Assembly: GCF_039534915.1 (NCBI RefSeq)
Contig: NZ_BAAAWE010000001.1
Coordinates: 124,001 to 188,000, forward strand
Source: Streptomyces roseofulvus
Lineage (GTDB): Bacteria; Actinomycetota; Actinomycetes; Streptomycetales; Streptomycetaceae
DNA: 64,000 nt
Direction: 5' to 3'
The position numbers and the translations under genes are program-made. Below the pieces are notes generated by a model that did not search any database, had not been told where the DNA came from, and was given only the letters and a program-made list of their open reading frames with translations. The stretch's first letter is position 1. Every line of letters starts with the position of its first letter. Positions 8,304 through 16,555 of the stretch are shown piece by piece.

Positions 8304-8708
8304 CTATTCGCTCTTTTCGTCACAGTCATACACAGAGGAGATAAGAGAGTGATACGCAGAGTACATTCTCGGTAGTTCTCGGAGATCTTCGCGCACGGCG
8401 AGGAATTCAAGAACAGAGGAAAGGAGATGGTCGACCGATTCCTTCTCTTGCTCCGGAGTCAGACGAAGTTGCTCGAATCCTTGAAATCGCAGGTCCGGGA
8501 TCACCTCAAGCAGAACTCTTCTAATCCAGTGCTGACTGGACAACTCACCGGCGCGGACGGAGAGCCATTCATGGAATCCCCTCAGCACCCCACCCGAGCG
8601 CGCGAAATCATATCCTGCAATAAACATCGCGGTTGAATGATAGGTGCCATTAAGACCGAACCCGCCCGGATGCTCACGAATTCGAAGGATCAGATCCTCG
8701 TCTCTCAC
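8304..8708 (-). CDS. Putative immunity protein for the adjacent toxin
   Basis: A 134-aa acidic, mainly helical protein (GTG start) beginning 8 bp after the toxin stop codon, the standard position for a cognate immunity gene. No named Imm family is recognised. Visible features are an N-terminal LILRIREHPGGFGLNGTYHS stretch and a helical C-terminal half. Its DNA is visibly more AT-rich than the rest of the window, as is the toxin tip, suggesting that the toxin domain and immunity gene arrived together by transfer. The neutralising role is inferred from position only. Confidence 0.7.
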   Translation of the reverse strand: MRDEDLILRIREHPGGFGLNGTYHSTAMFIAGYDFARSGGVLRGFHEWLSVRAGELSSQHWIRRVLLEVIPDLRFQGFEQLRLTPEQEKESVDHLLSSVLEFLAVREDLRELPRMYSAYHSLISSVYDCDEKSE

Positions 8709-8716
8709 GATTCCCC

Positions 8717-11700
8717 TTAGAAGCCGAAGTCAATTATCCCGGGTCGCCCCCACCTCGCCTTATAGTCGGCAATTAGCTCACCGCCCCTCGGTGTCCACGC
8801 ATCGTACACCCTACCCTCATAAACGACGACTACGTGAAAGTACCAGCCGGCATCCACGTCGTGGTACTTCGGGAGAATCATCTCGTCGATTGGCCTGATG
8901 GTGACTATTTCTCCACCACCCAAGCTTTCACGGATGCGCCGGGCACACACGTCACAGCCGCCGGAGTTCGCAATCTCCGTCTTGTCTCGCGGGAGCCCGG
9001 GGATGTCGTGCTCAAAGCAGGGAACTTCACCGGCCGAAGAGGCCAGCGACATAGTCGTCATGCCAGACGCGCTGGCTCCCGGTACAGGACAGACGCGCTT
9101 GAGCGCCTTCAGCTTATCGTATGCCTTTTCAAGTGCCTTGAGCTTGGCCCCGATGAGCACGTCGGCCGCGAGACTCCAGCAGTTCTCGAAATCCTTCTTC
9201 TCCAGGCAAGCCTCGAGATCTCCAAGACCGGTCACCGAGCTGGTAAAGCCCCACAGCTCCTCCATGGCCTGGTTGAATTCAGGCCCCATGGAGATGATGT
9301 CGCAGCCGATTTCGTTGTGCTGACACCAACGGGCGAAGCCCTCCGGATCGCAGGGGACGTACGCCTGGCCGCAGCGGTAGATCTCACGTGCGCGGGCGCC
9401 TGGTTCCTGCATGGCCCGCTGCTTGGCTTCGAGGGCTGCCTTGCGGCGGGCTTCCTCTTCTTCCCGGTACTTCTTCACTGCGATGGTGAAGGTTTCCTGG
9501 GCTGCCTTCAGCGCGGCCGTGGCGTCCGCGCCGGCAGCGATGGAGGACTGGCGTGCTTGTTCAGCGGCGGTCCACGCGGCGGAGGCGGACGCCTGGGCCA
9601 TCTCGGAGGAGAGGGTGGCGTCGGATGCGGAGAGGGCGGCGTCCTTCGCGGAGCGGTTGGCTTCGTTGGCTGCCTTGCGTGCGGTGGCTGCCGAGGCGGC
9701 GGCGCTGGCTGCAGATGCCTCGGCCTGGGTGGCGTACTGGGCTGCCTTGGCCGCGCTGGTCTGGGCATCCTGGGAGGCGGCGTCGGCTTTCAGCGCCCAG
9801 TCGTTGGCTTCGGCGGCGGCATTGCGTGCGATGGCGGCGACCTTCTGCGCGGTCGCGGCGTTCTTCTGCGCCTCGGCCGCGACCTTGGCGGCGTCCGCGA
9901 TCAGCTTCTGGACCTGGGCTGCGTGGGTCGCGTTGAGGTGGTCCTGACGTGTCGCCTTGTACTGCCCGGAGACGATGAACGCGTGGACCGTTCGCGGAGA
10001 GCCCTCCAGAGCGATTCTCGCCGCGGACTTGACCTCCGGGCCGCCGGTGCTGAAGAGCTGCGCCGCGCGGACTCGCTCGTCCTGCGTGCGAGCGGTCTCC
10101 TGGTCAGTGATCAGGAACTGGCTGTACTTCTTCGGGTCCCCACTGTCCAGTGCCGCCTTTGCGGCGTCGGCGAGAATGGGGCCGCCCTCGGAGGCGGCCT
10201 GCGCGATGAGGACGCGCATGCTCTGGGCGGCGGCCTGGTACTGGCCGTCGTCGATGAAAGAGGTGACAGCAGCTCCGTCGCCAGCTAGCGCGATCTCGGC
10301 CGCGGTGCGGACCTCAGGGGTCTCGCTCTCCTCGGCTAGACGCTCGACGTAGGAGCGTTCGTCCTGTTCCCGGGCGGTCTTCCATCCGTTCTTCAGGTAG
10401 TCGATGACCACCTCGTCCGGACCGGCCAGTGCGGCCTCGGCCGCGGCTCGGCCCCAGGCCGTTCCGCCGGTCGCTGTCCGCAGGGCCAGCTTGCGTCCCG
10501 CGACGGCGATGGCCGGGAGACTGGCTCCGGGCTCGGCCGTCATAGCCACGAGCTGGTCTCGTTCGGCGTCCCGGTCCTTGATCGCCTGCTGCAGCTGGGC
10601 GAACTGTGCGGCCTGGGTGGCGTATGCCGACTTCTGGTCCCTGGCCAGGGCGATGCCGGCGTTGGTCCGGCCCAGGAGGTCCTCGGCCTCGACCTGGCGG
10701 GCGAGGGTGTAGATCTCGTTGGCTTTGAGGACCGCGTCGCTCGCCGCAGCCGCGGCTTCGCTGGCCGCTTTGGCGTGAGCCGTGGACTTGTCGGCCGCAG
10801 TGGCCGCGTCGCCCGCGTGTTCGGCTGCCTCGTCGGCAGCAGCTGCGGCGTTGTTCGCGTGGGTCGCCGCCTTACGGGCAGCGTCCCGAGCTGCCCTTGC
10901 TGCCTTCGCCGCGTCCTCGGCCAGCTTCTGCGCCTCGCCCGCGGCACGGTTGGCCTCCGCCGCATGCCGCTTCGCGGAGGCTGCGGCGGCCCGCGCCTCG
11001 GCGGCGGCGGCGCTGGAGCTGCCGGCCAGGCCGCTCGCCTCCATCGCGGCGCTCGCGGCCAGGTCGGCCTCCGCACCGGCCTTTACAGCGGAGCCGGCCG
11101 CCACACCTGCCGCGGTGGCAGCCTCGGCCGCCTTGTCCGCCGCGTCGGCGGCGAGGTTGGCGCCCTTGGCGATGCTGCGCGCGTTCTCGGCAGCGACGCG
11201 GGCTGCGTCGGCCTTGCTCGCGTCCGTCGCGGCATCCGCAGCAGCGGACTGGGCGCGCGCTGCCGCCTGCGCGGCAGCGGCGGCCGTGGCCGCCGCCCGG
11301 GAGGCGGCGTTCGCGGCGACGCGCGCTGAGTTCTTGGCGGCGCCGGCCGCCGCGATCGCCTGCTGCGCCGACCTGGCCGCCTGAGAAGCGGCCTTCGCGG
11401 CCTTCTGGGCGGCGGCAGCCGCCTTGCTGACCTCACCCTTCGCTGCGGCCGCTTCGTCCTTGGCGCGAATGGCGGCTTCCATCGCCAGCTTGGCTGACGC
11501 GACGGCCTTGGCCGACTCGTTCTCTGCCGCCTTGGTCTCGGTCGCTGCCTGCCGGCCTGCTTCCTTCGCCTGCTCCGCGAGCTCGGCAACCGTCGCGTGC
11601 TCTTCGTCCTTGTTGCGCGCGACGAACTGCCCCACGTCGAGGAACTCGCGGCGGTCGTCCGCGGTCCCGTTCAGGGCCAGCTCACCAGCGGCACGGACAT

Positions 11701-12334
11701 TGGCGCCGCCACTACTGATGATCTGGACGACCTGGACGCGATCGTCCTGCTCCGCAGCCGTGTACTGACCGGTGGCCAGGAACTCGCGGATGTCTGCGGT
11801 GGAGCCGTTCAGCGCGTCCCGGCCGGCGTCCTGGACTGTGGGCCGCGCAGTGCTGACGATCCGAGCGACCGCGAGGCGCTGATCCTGCTCCACCGGGGCT
11901 TCCCAACCCCAGCTGAGAAATGCCCCCAGTTCCTCCGGCGTTGCTGTGAGGGCTGAATGTGCGGAGGCCATCAGCTCCGTGCCGCCCATACTGGCAAGCT
12001 GGCTGACGGACACACGGTTGTCCTGGTGCCGCAGGCTGTCGGCAACCGTGAGGAATGCCTGGACGGCGGTGTCGTCTCCCGTCAGTGCGGCTTCGGCAGC
12101 CGCTCGCACTTCAGGGCCGCCGACCTTCCAATAGTCCACCACACGGCCGCGGTCAGCGGCCATGGTCTCCGCCAAGGCGAAGGACTGGGCAGGGCTGGCC
12201 TGCGGAGTAGCGGAGACGGGCGTCGTTCCGAGCAAGCCCAGGACGAGGGCGATCGGGAGCGTGCCGAACGCTGAGGCGCGTAGCGCGCGCCTGATTCTTC
12301 CCGGGCGGATCGGCCCGTGGGGTGTTGGTTTCAC
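8717..12334 (-). CDS. Secreted ALF-repeat polymorphic toxin with papain-like C-terminal domain
   Basis: A 1205-aa secreted protein. The GTG at 12334 is preferred (GAAGAGAAG ribosome-binding site; an ATG-like longer start lies at 12403), giving a signal peptide with a basic N-terminus and the hydrophobic run FGTLPIALVLGLLGTTPVSA. Then come ALF-type repeats (DDTAVQAFL, DVGQF, DDGQYQA units in two blocks) separated by very long Ala-rich coiled coils. The last 80 residues form the toxin tip: Cys 1127 (GGCDVC), His 1167 (YFHVVVV) and Asp 1178 (VYDAW) fit the Cys-His-Asp triad of papain-fold (Tox-PL-type) toxins, which act as proteases or deamidases. The pre-toxin Cys-rich linker (CGQAYVPCDPEGFARWC) may be disulphide-bonded. 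The immunity ORF follows directly. Confidence 0.85.
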   Translation of the reverse strand: MKPTPHGPIRPGRIRRALRASAFGTLPIALVLGLLGTTPVSATPQASPAQSFALAETMAADRGRVVDYWKVGGPEVRAAAEAALTGDDTAVQAFLTVADSLRHQDNRVSVSQLASMGGTELMASAHSALTATPEELGAFLSWGWEAPVEQDQRLAVARIVSTARPTVQDAGRDALNGSTADIREFLATGQYTAAEQDDRVQVVQIISSGGANVRAAGELALNGTADDRREFLDVGQFVARNKDEEHATVAELAEQAKEAGRQAATETKAAENESAKAVASAKLAMEAAIRAKDEAAAAKGEVSKAAAAAQKAAKAASQAARSAQQAIAAAGAAKNSARVAANAASRAAATAAAAAQAAARAQSAAADAATDASKADAARVAAENARSIAKGANLAADAADKAAEAATAAGVAAGSAVKAGAEADLAASAAMEASGLAGSSSAAAAEARAAAASAKRHAAEANRAAGEAQKLAEDAAKAARAARDAARKAATHANNAAAAADEAAEHAGDAATAADKSTAHAKAASEAAAAASDAVLKANEIYTLARQVEAEDLLGRTNAGIALARDQKSAYATQAAQFAQLQQAIKDRDAERDQLVAMTAEPGASLPAIAVAGRKLALRTATGGTAWGRAAAEAALAGPDEVVIDYLKNGWKTAREQDERSYVERLAEESETPEVRTAAEIALAGDGAAVTSFIDDGQYQAAAQSMRVLIAQAASEGGPILADAAKAALDSGDPKKYSQFLITDQETARTQDERVRAAQLFSTGGPEVKSAARIALEGSPRTVHAFIVSGQYKATRQDHLNATHAAQVQKLIADAAKVAAEAQKNAATAQKVAAIARNAAAEANDWALKADAASQDAQTSAAKAAQYATQAEASAASAAASAATARKAANEANRSAKDAALSASDATLSSEMAQASASAAWTAAEQARQSSIAAGADATAALKAAQETFTIAVKKYREEEEARRKAALEAKQRAMQEPGARAREIYRCGQAYVPCDPEGFARWCQHNEIGCDIISMGPEFNQAMEELWGFTSSVTGLGDLEACLEKKDFENCWSLAADVLIGAKLKALEKAYDKLKALKRVCPVPGASASGMTTMSLASSAGEVPCFEHDIPGLPRDKTEIANSGGCDVCARRIRESLGGGEIVTIRPIDEMILPKYHDVDAGWYFHVVVVYEGRVYDAWTPRGGELIADYKARWGRPGIIDFGF

Positions 12335-12382
12335 CGGCTTCTCTTCTCTTCGGCGGTGCCGTGGCCACGGCACCTCGGGCAC

Positions 12383-12417
12383 GCGGCGGGACCCGGGGAG
12401 CACCTGGGTCCCGCCGC
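12383..12417. terminator. Hairpin terminator between the FG-GAP protein and the toxin gene
   Basis: A 12-bp perfect stem, GCGGCGGGACCC against GGGTCCCGCCGC, with an 11-base loop. It lies downstream of the gene ending at 12472 and upstream of the toxin gene start, so it separates the two minus-strand transcription units. Confidence 0.75.
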
Positions 12418-12471
12418 ACGCTTGCGTCGCGCAGTCTGTGACGACTCGGTCGGCTGGTTCGGGTCCCGGTG

Positions 12472-15015
12472 TCAGCCGTTGTGGCGGTTGATGAAGTGGG
12501 TGCTGGCGTAGGACCAGGCGCCGGCGGTGGTGGTGGACCAGCTGACCTTGACGGGGTCGAAGGTCGCGTCGGGCTTGGTGAGCCAGGTGAGCATCTTCAC
12601 GGTGCCGTTGGTGTAGCCGTACATGGCGCCGATGTCGTCGCGGCCGTCGCCGTTGTAGTCACCCACGACCGTCTTCATCGACGAGTACGTCATGCTGCCG
12701 GCGGCGATGGTGAGCGCGGCGCGCGGGGCGACGAAGGTGCCGTTGGCGTTGCTCTTGAGGACGTAGGCGATGTCCCGGCCGTCGGGGTGGTCGAACCAGA
12801 ACAGGAGGTCGTCGCGGCCGTCGGCGTCGAAGTCGCCGGAGTGGACGTTGGTGGCGGCCCAGTCGCCCCAGCCGTCGTGGACGAATCCGGCGAAGGGTGC
12901 GGCGTAGCCGCCGTTGGCCTGGGCAAGGAACGTCCACACCTTGATGGCGCCGCCGGCGTAGTCGTAGAAGACGGCGATGTCGTCGCGGCCGTCGCCGTTG
13001 TAGTCGCCGGTGACGGTCTTGCCCATGGCTCGGGTCCAGGTGGTGGAGGTCCAGCTCTTGACCGGGGTGCCGAAGCCGCCCTGGGGGTTGGCGACGAAGG
13101 TGAACAGGGCGTCGCTGGTGTCGGAGTACTCGTACCAGGCGATGACGTCGTCGCGGCCGTCGCCGTTGGCGTCACCGGAGTGCAGCACGGCGCGTTCCCA
13201 CTGCCAGGAGGCGACCGGACCGGTCCACGTGGCGAACGGGGCCTCGAACGCGCCGTTGGTCTTGCCTAGGAACGTCCACAGCTTGGTCTCGCTGTCGTAC
13301 CGGTTCATGACCGCGACGTCGGCGATGCCGTCGCCGTTGAAGTCGCCGGAGACCTTCTTCATGTCGGCGAGGTCCCACTGGTCCGTGGCCGTACGCGCCA
13401 TGGAGGAGTGCGGGGCGGCGATGGAACCGTCGGTGGTGCCCTCGAACAGGTGCATGGCGTCGGTTCCGTCGGCGTAGACGTACCAGTTGCTCATGTCGGC
13501 GTAGCCGTCGCCGTTGAAGTCGTTGCGGACCACGGTGCCGCTGGACCACTGGGAGACGCCCTGCGCGGTGTGCACTGTGAGGCTGCCGCGGTCGGTGAGG
13601 ACGGCGGCGCCGCCTGCGGCGGTGGTCTTCGCCTCCCACAGGTTCGCGGTGTCGGCGGCGTTGCGGACGACGAGGTTGCCGGTGGCGTCGAGCAGGGCGG
13701 TCGCCCCGGTGCCGGTAGTACCGGTGGACCACAGGGTCTTGCCCGCGTTCGAGGTGATGACGAGGTTGCCGTCGGGGCGCATCGTCAGCTTGGCGGAGGC
13801 AGATGCGAGGGTCTCGCCGGGCAGAAGACGCTGGCCGGCAGTGAGGCGGGAGCCGAGCACGGCGCCGTCGGCGCGGGCCGCGATCGCCTCGCCGCGGGTC
13901 TCTGCGGGGTCGGTGCCGAGGCAGCTCCCCTGCCAGGAGCGGCTGTTGACGCCGACGAGTTCCGGCTTTCCGTCGGTGACGCGCAGCAGCGGGGCGCCTG
14001 CGGTGCCCTTACAGATCAGATCGACCGCAGTTCCGCCGGTGAGGTTCACCTCGTTCGCGGTGACCGCACCGGCGGTGAAGGTAGAGGTGTGGAGCTTGAG
14101 CGGCGACCACGCGGTCTTGGTCCGGCCGTAGCCGGGGACGGTGAGCGTGTCGCCCTGCACGACCGGGGTGCTTGCGATGGCGACGGGGGTGACGCCGGTG
14201 GCGGGGGTGGCGAGGCGCGCCATGACCAGGTCGCGGCCGTTGCGGGGGGCGAGGTCGACGACCTCGGCGACATGGCCGCCCGAGGTGTTGAGGTCGGCGC
14301 GGCCGATGGTGGCGACGGTCTTCTCCGCCGGCTTGCCGGGCGCGAGTTGCGTGGACCCGCGGGTGAAGCAGGACGCGGCAGTCAGTACCCACTGCGGGTC
14401 GACGAGCGCGGCGGAGCAGGACCGGTACGAGTCGCCCTCGCCGATCTCCAGGCGGGCGGCGAACGGGTGGCTGGACTCTCCAGACGGCGCGGGTGCGGCG
14501 CCGCTGGGGCCGGTGACGCGGAGCTCGACCAGACGGCTGCGCACACCGCCCTGCACGCCTTCGCCGACCGGCGTGTAGCCGTCCTTGGCGATGGTGATGG
14601 TTTTGGTGGTGCCGTCCTCGCCGGCGAGGGTAGCGCTCATGGGCTGGTCGGCGGCGTCGATCCAGAAGGCCCGGTTGAGGTCCAAGGTCAGCCGGCCCGT
14701 GGCGGCCCTGGAGTCGAAGCAGTACGTGTCCTGCATGTTCACCGGCGGACCGACGACATGGACGCGTATCTGCTCGGTGTCGAGATCACACTCCGCGAGC
14801 ACGATATTGCCGTCGCCACGGATCAACTTGATGCCCTTGTCCGCCTCGATCTGAGCGGCGTTCGGATACGCACCGTCCTCGAAGGCGTACGGCATCACCG
14901 CCTCGGCGGCCTCGGCGGGCGCCGTCAGTGCCGCGAAGGCATGACCGGTCGCCGGGATGGTGAGGGCGGCGACGGTCATCACCGTGACGCCCATTCTGGT
15001 GGCACGCGTGTGCAC
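12472..15015 (-). CDS. Secreted trypsin-fold pseudo-protease with B-lectin and FG-GAP repeats
   Basis: An 847-aa exported protein. GTG 15015 is chosen for its GGAAGGA ribosome-binding site and a clean signal peptide (TRMGVTVMTVAALTIPATGH). Around residues 190-400 there is an S1 trypsin fold, but the catalytic His of TAAHC is Ser (LTAASC, residue about 215) and the GDSGGP Ser is replaced (KGTAGAP, about 339); only the Asp (GRDLVMARL, about 262) remains, so proteolysis is unlikely. A bulb-type lectin domain follows (LTMRPDGNLVITS, LLDATGNLVV). The C-terminal third has about six FG-GAP/VCBS repeats with calcium loops (DFNGDG, DYNGDGRDD), building a beta-propeller. It is probably an extracellular binding protein; the substitutions also occur in other Streptomyces relatives as I recall them. 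Confidence 0.88.
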   Translation of the reverse strand: MHTRATRMGVTVMTVAALTIPATGHAFAALTAPAEAAEAVMPYAFEDGAYPNAAQIEADKGIKLIRGDGNIVLAECDLDTEQIRVHVVGPPVNMQDTYCFDSRAATGRLTLDLNRAFWIDAADQPMSATLAGEDGTTKTITIAKDGYTPVGEGVQGGVRSRLVELRVTGPSGAAPAPSGESSHPFAARLEIGEGDSYRSCSAALVDPQWVLTAASCFTRGSTQLAPGKPAEKTVATIGRADLNTSGGHVAEVVDLAPRNGRDLVMARLATPATGVTPVAIASTPVVQGDTLTVPGYGRTKTAWSPLKLHTSTFTAGAVTANEVNLTGGTAVDLICKGTAGAPLLRVTDGKPELVGVNSRSWQGSCLGTDPAETRGEAIAARADGAVLGSRLTAGQRLLPGETLASASAKLTMRPDGNLVITSNAGKTLWSTGTTGTGATALLDATGNLVVRNAADTANLWEAKTTAAGGAAVLTDRGSLTVHTAQGVSQWSSGTVVRNDFNGDGYADMSNWYVYADGTDAMHLFEGTTDGSIAAPHSSMARTATDQWDLADMKKVSGDFNGDGIADVAVMNRYDSETKLWTFLGKTNGAFEAPFATWTGPVASWQWERAVLHSGDANGDGRDDVIAWYEYSDTSDALFTFVANPQGGFGTPVKSWTSTTWTRAMGKTVTGDYNGDGRDDIAVFYDYAGGAIKVWTFLAQANGGYAAPFAGFVHDGWGDWAATNVHSGDFDADGRDDLLFWFDHPDGRDIAYVLKSNANGTFVAPRAALTIAAGSMTYSSMKTVVGDYNGDGRDDIGAMYGYTNGTVKMLTWLTKPDATFDPVKVSWSTTTAGAWSYASTHFINRHNG

Positions 15016-15270
15016 CTGATCGTGTCCTTCCGAAGGAAGCGGTGTACCAGGGCCTCGCGATGTCCGCGACAGTGCCCCGTGCCCGCCCGGAGGCAACACG
15101 CGCGGGCCTGCGACTCACGCTAGGACCGCCGCGACCACCGCTCCAGGGACACCTCGCGCCAATGGAGGACCACACGCGCCACCAAGGGACCGACGGCGCC
15201 AAGTTGGGGACCCTACGTGCCTCGCACCGGCAATCACCTGGGATTTCCCGCTGCTCTATGCTCTGCCCCT

Positions 15271-16356
15271 GTGCTCTCACACTCGCATCCGGGGACGACC
15301 TCGTCCGCCCTCACCCGGCTGTCCGTCCAAGTCATCCGCATGGTCGGCGCGGACCCGAACGGCTACGCGCACCTGATCGGCCTGGCGCCGGAACACCTCC
15401 ACGGCGACGCCTACCGCATCCCCGCCTCCACCACCGGGCGCCTCGCGGACCTGACCTCGGTCCACGTCCCGTGGACTGAGACGGCGGTGCTGCTCGCACG
15501 GCAGTCACACGTCGGCGCCCTCGGCGTCTGGGACTACCTGATCACCGCCGCCCCCACCCCGCTCGCAGGCATCCGGGACGCATCGACCTACTTCGGCACC
15601 GTCGTCGACACTGCGACGGAGGGTCTGCACGTTGCCGAGAACGGCGACCACGTCACCATCAGCCATTGGAACCAGGCCGACGTCACCCACGAGGCCGCTT
15701 GCGCGATACGCGCGTACGCGCTGGGGATCTATCGACAGCGGCTCAGCCAGGCAGCGGGCCGCGCCCTCGTACCCGTCCGCGTCGCCCTGGCGGTCCGTGC
15801 TCCCCGGCGGCACGACGTCCTCGCCGAGCTCTACGGCACGCGCGCGATCGACTTCGACGCCCCCGACAACTCGATCACGTTCCTTGCCGCAGACCTGAAG
15901 GCCCCCTCCCACCACACCCAGCCGGGCCTGTCGACCGTGCTACGAAGACACGCCGATCAGATCCTTGCCACAGCGATACCTCTGCACGACTGGCTCAGTC
16001 TCTTCCGTACCACCCTGGCCTCGGCCCACAACGAAGGCACCCCGACCCTGGCCACGGTGGCACGACGCATGGCTCTGAGCACCCGAACTCTCCAGCGCCG
16101 CCTCGACGAGCACGCCACCACGTGGAGCGGCGAGCTCGAATCCCTGCGCCAGACACACATCACGCGGCTCTTGGAAACCACCGATCTCAGCATCGACTCC
16201 ATCGCCACCCGAAGCGGCTACGCCAACGCCCGCGCCCTGCGCCGAGCGGTCCAACGCTGGTACGGGACGACACCCGCCGCCCTCCGCAACAAGCGCGGCG
16301 CAAGCCCCAGACCCCTCGCGGGCGGGCGCGCCAGCGCAGGAACCACCCCCACATAG
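15271..16356 (+). CDS. AraC family transcriptional regulator
   Basis: A 361-aa regulator with an N-terminal ligand domain of the Arabinose_bd/OruR type (MVGADPNGYAHLIGLAPEHL...) and a C-terminal double HTH (PTLATVARRMALSTRTLQRR, then IDSIATRSGYANARALRRAV and the WYGTTPAALR end). I chose GTG 15271, since a TATGCT box 12-16 bases upstream suggests a leaderless start; the frame is open back to 15217. It is divergent from the pseudo-protease gene, which it might regulate. Ligand unknown. Confidence 0.85.
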   Translation: MLSHSHPGTTSSALTRLSVQVIRMVGADPNGYAHLIGLAPEHLHGDAYRIPASTTGRLADLTSVHVPWTETAVLLARQSHVGALGVWDYLITAAPTPLAGIRDASTYFGTVVDTATEGLHVAENGDHVTISHWNQADVTHEAACAIRAYALGIYRQRLSQAAGRALVPVRVALAVRAPRRHDVLAELYGTRAIDFDAPDNSITFLAADLKAPSHHTQPGLSTVLRRHADQILATAIPLHDWLSLFRTTLASAHNEGTPTLATVARRMALSTRTLQRRLDEHATTWSGELESLRQTHITRLLETTDLSIDSIATRSGYANARALRRAVQRWYGTTPAALRNKRGASPRPLAGGRASAGTTPT

Positions 16357-16360
16357 CGTT

Positions 16361-16386
16361 GTGCCCCGCTCCGAGGAACGGGGCAC
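16361..16386. terminator. Hairpin terminator after the AraC gene
   Basis: GTGCCCCG and CGGGGCAC form an 8-bp stem with a 10-base loop, 5 bp after the AraC stop codon. It can also act on transcripts leaving the convergent LysM-BTAD gene. Confidence 0.7.
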
Positions 16387-16555
16387 GGGCGGAGTGAGGG
16401 GCCAACGACCAGTCGGCTCTCCCTCCGTGCGTCCACGGTAGTGGGCATCGGGGCGAGCCCGCGGGGTTCGGCGGGTGGATGACCGGATCGAGCGACCTCT
16501 CGCGGCCGGGGGCGACGGATTCGTTGACGACGGCTGGTGGCCTGACGTCGGCGGC

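Noticed and set aside
8834..10288. A 484-codon plus-strand open frame opposite the toxin
   Set aside because: The toxin frame has signal peptide, repeats and a catalytic triad, while this one is Gly/Leu/Arg noise.
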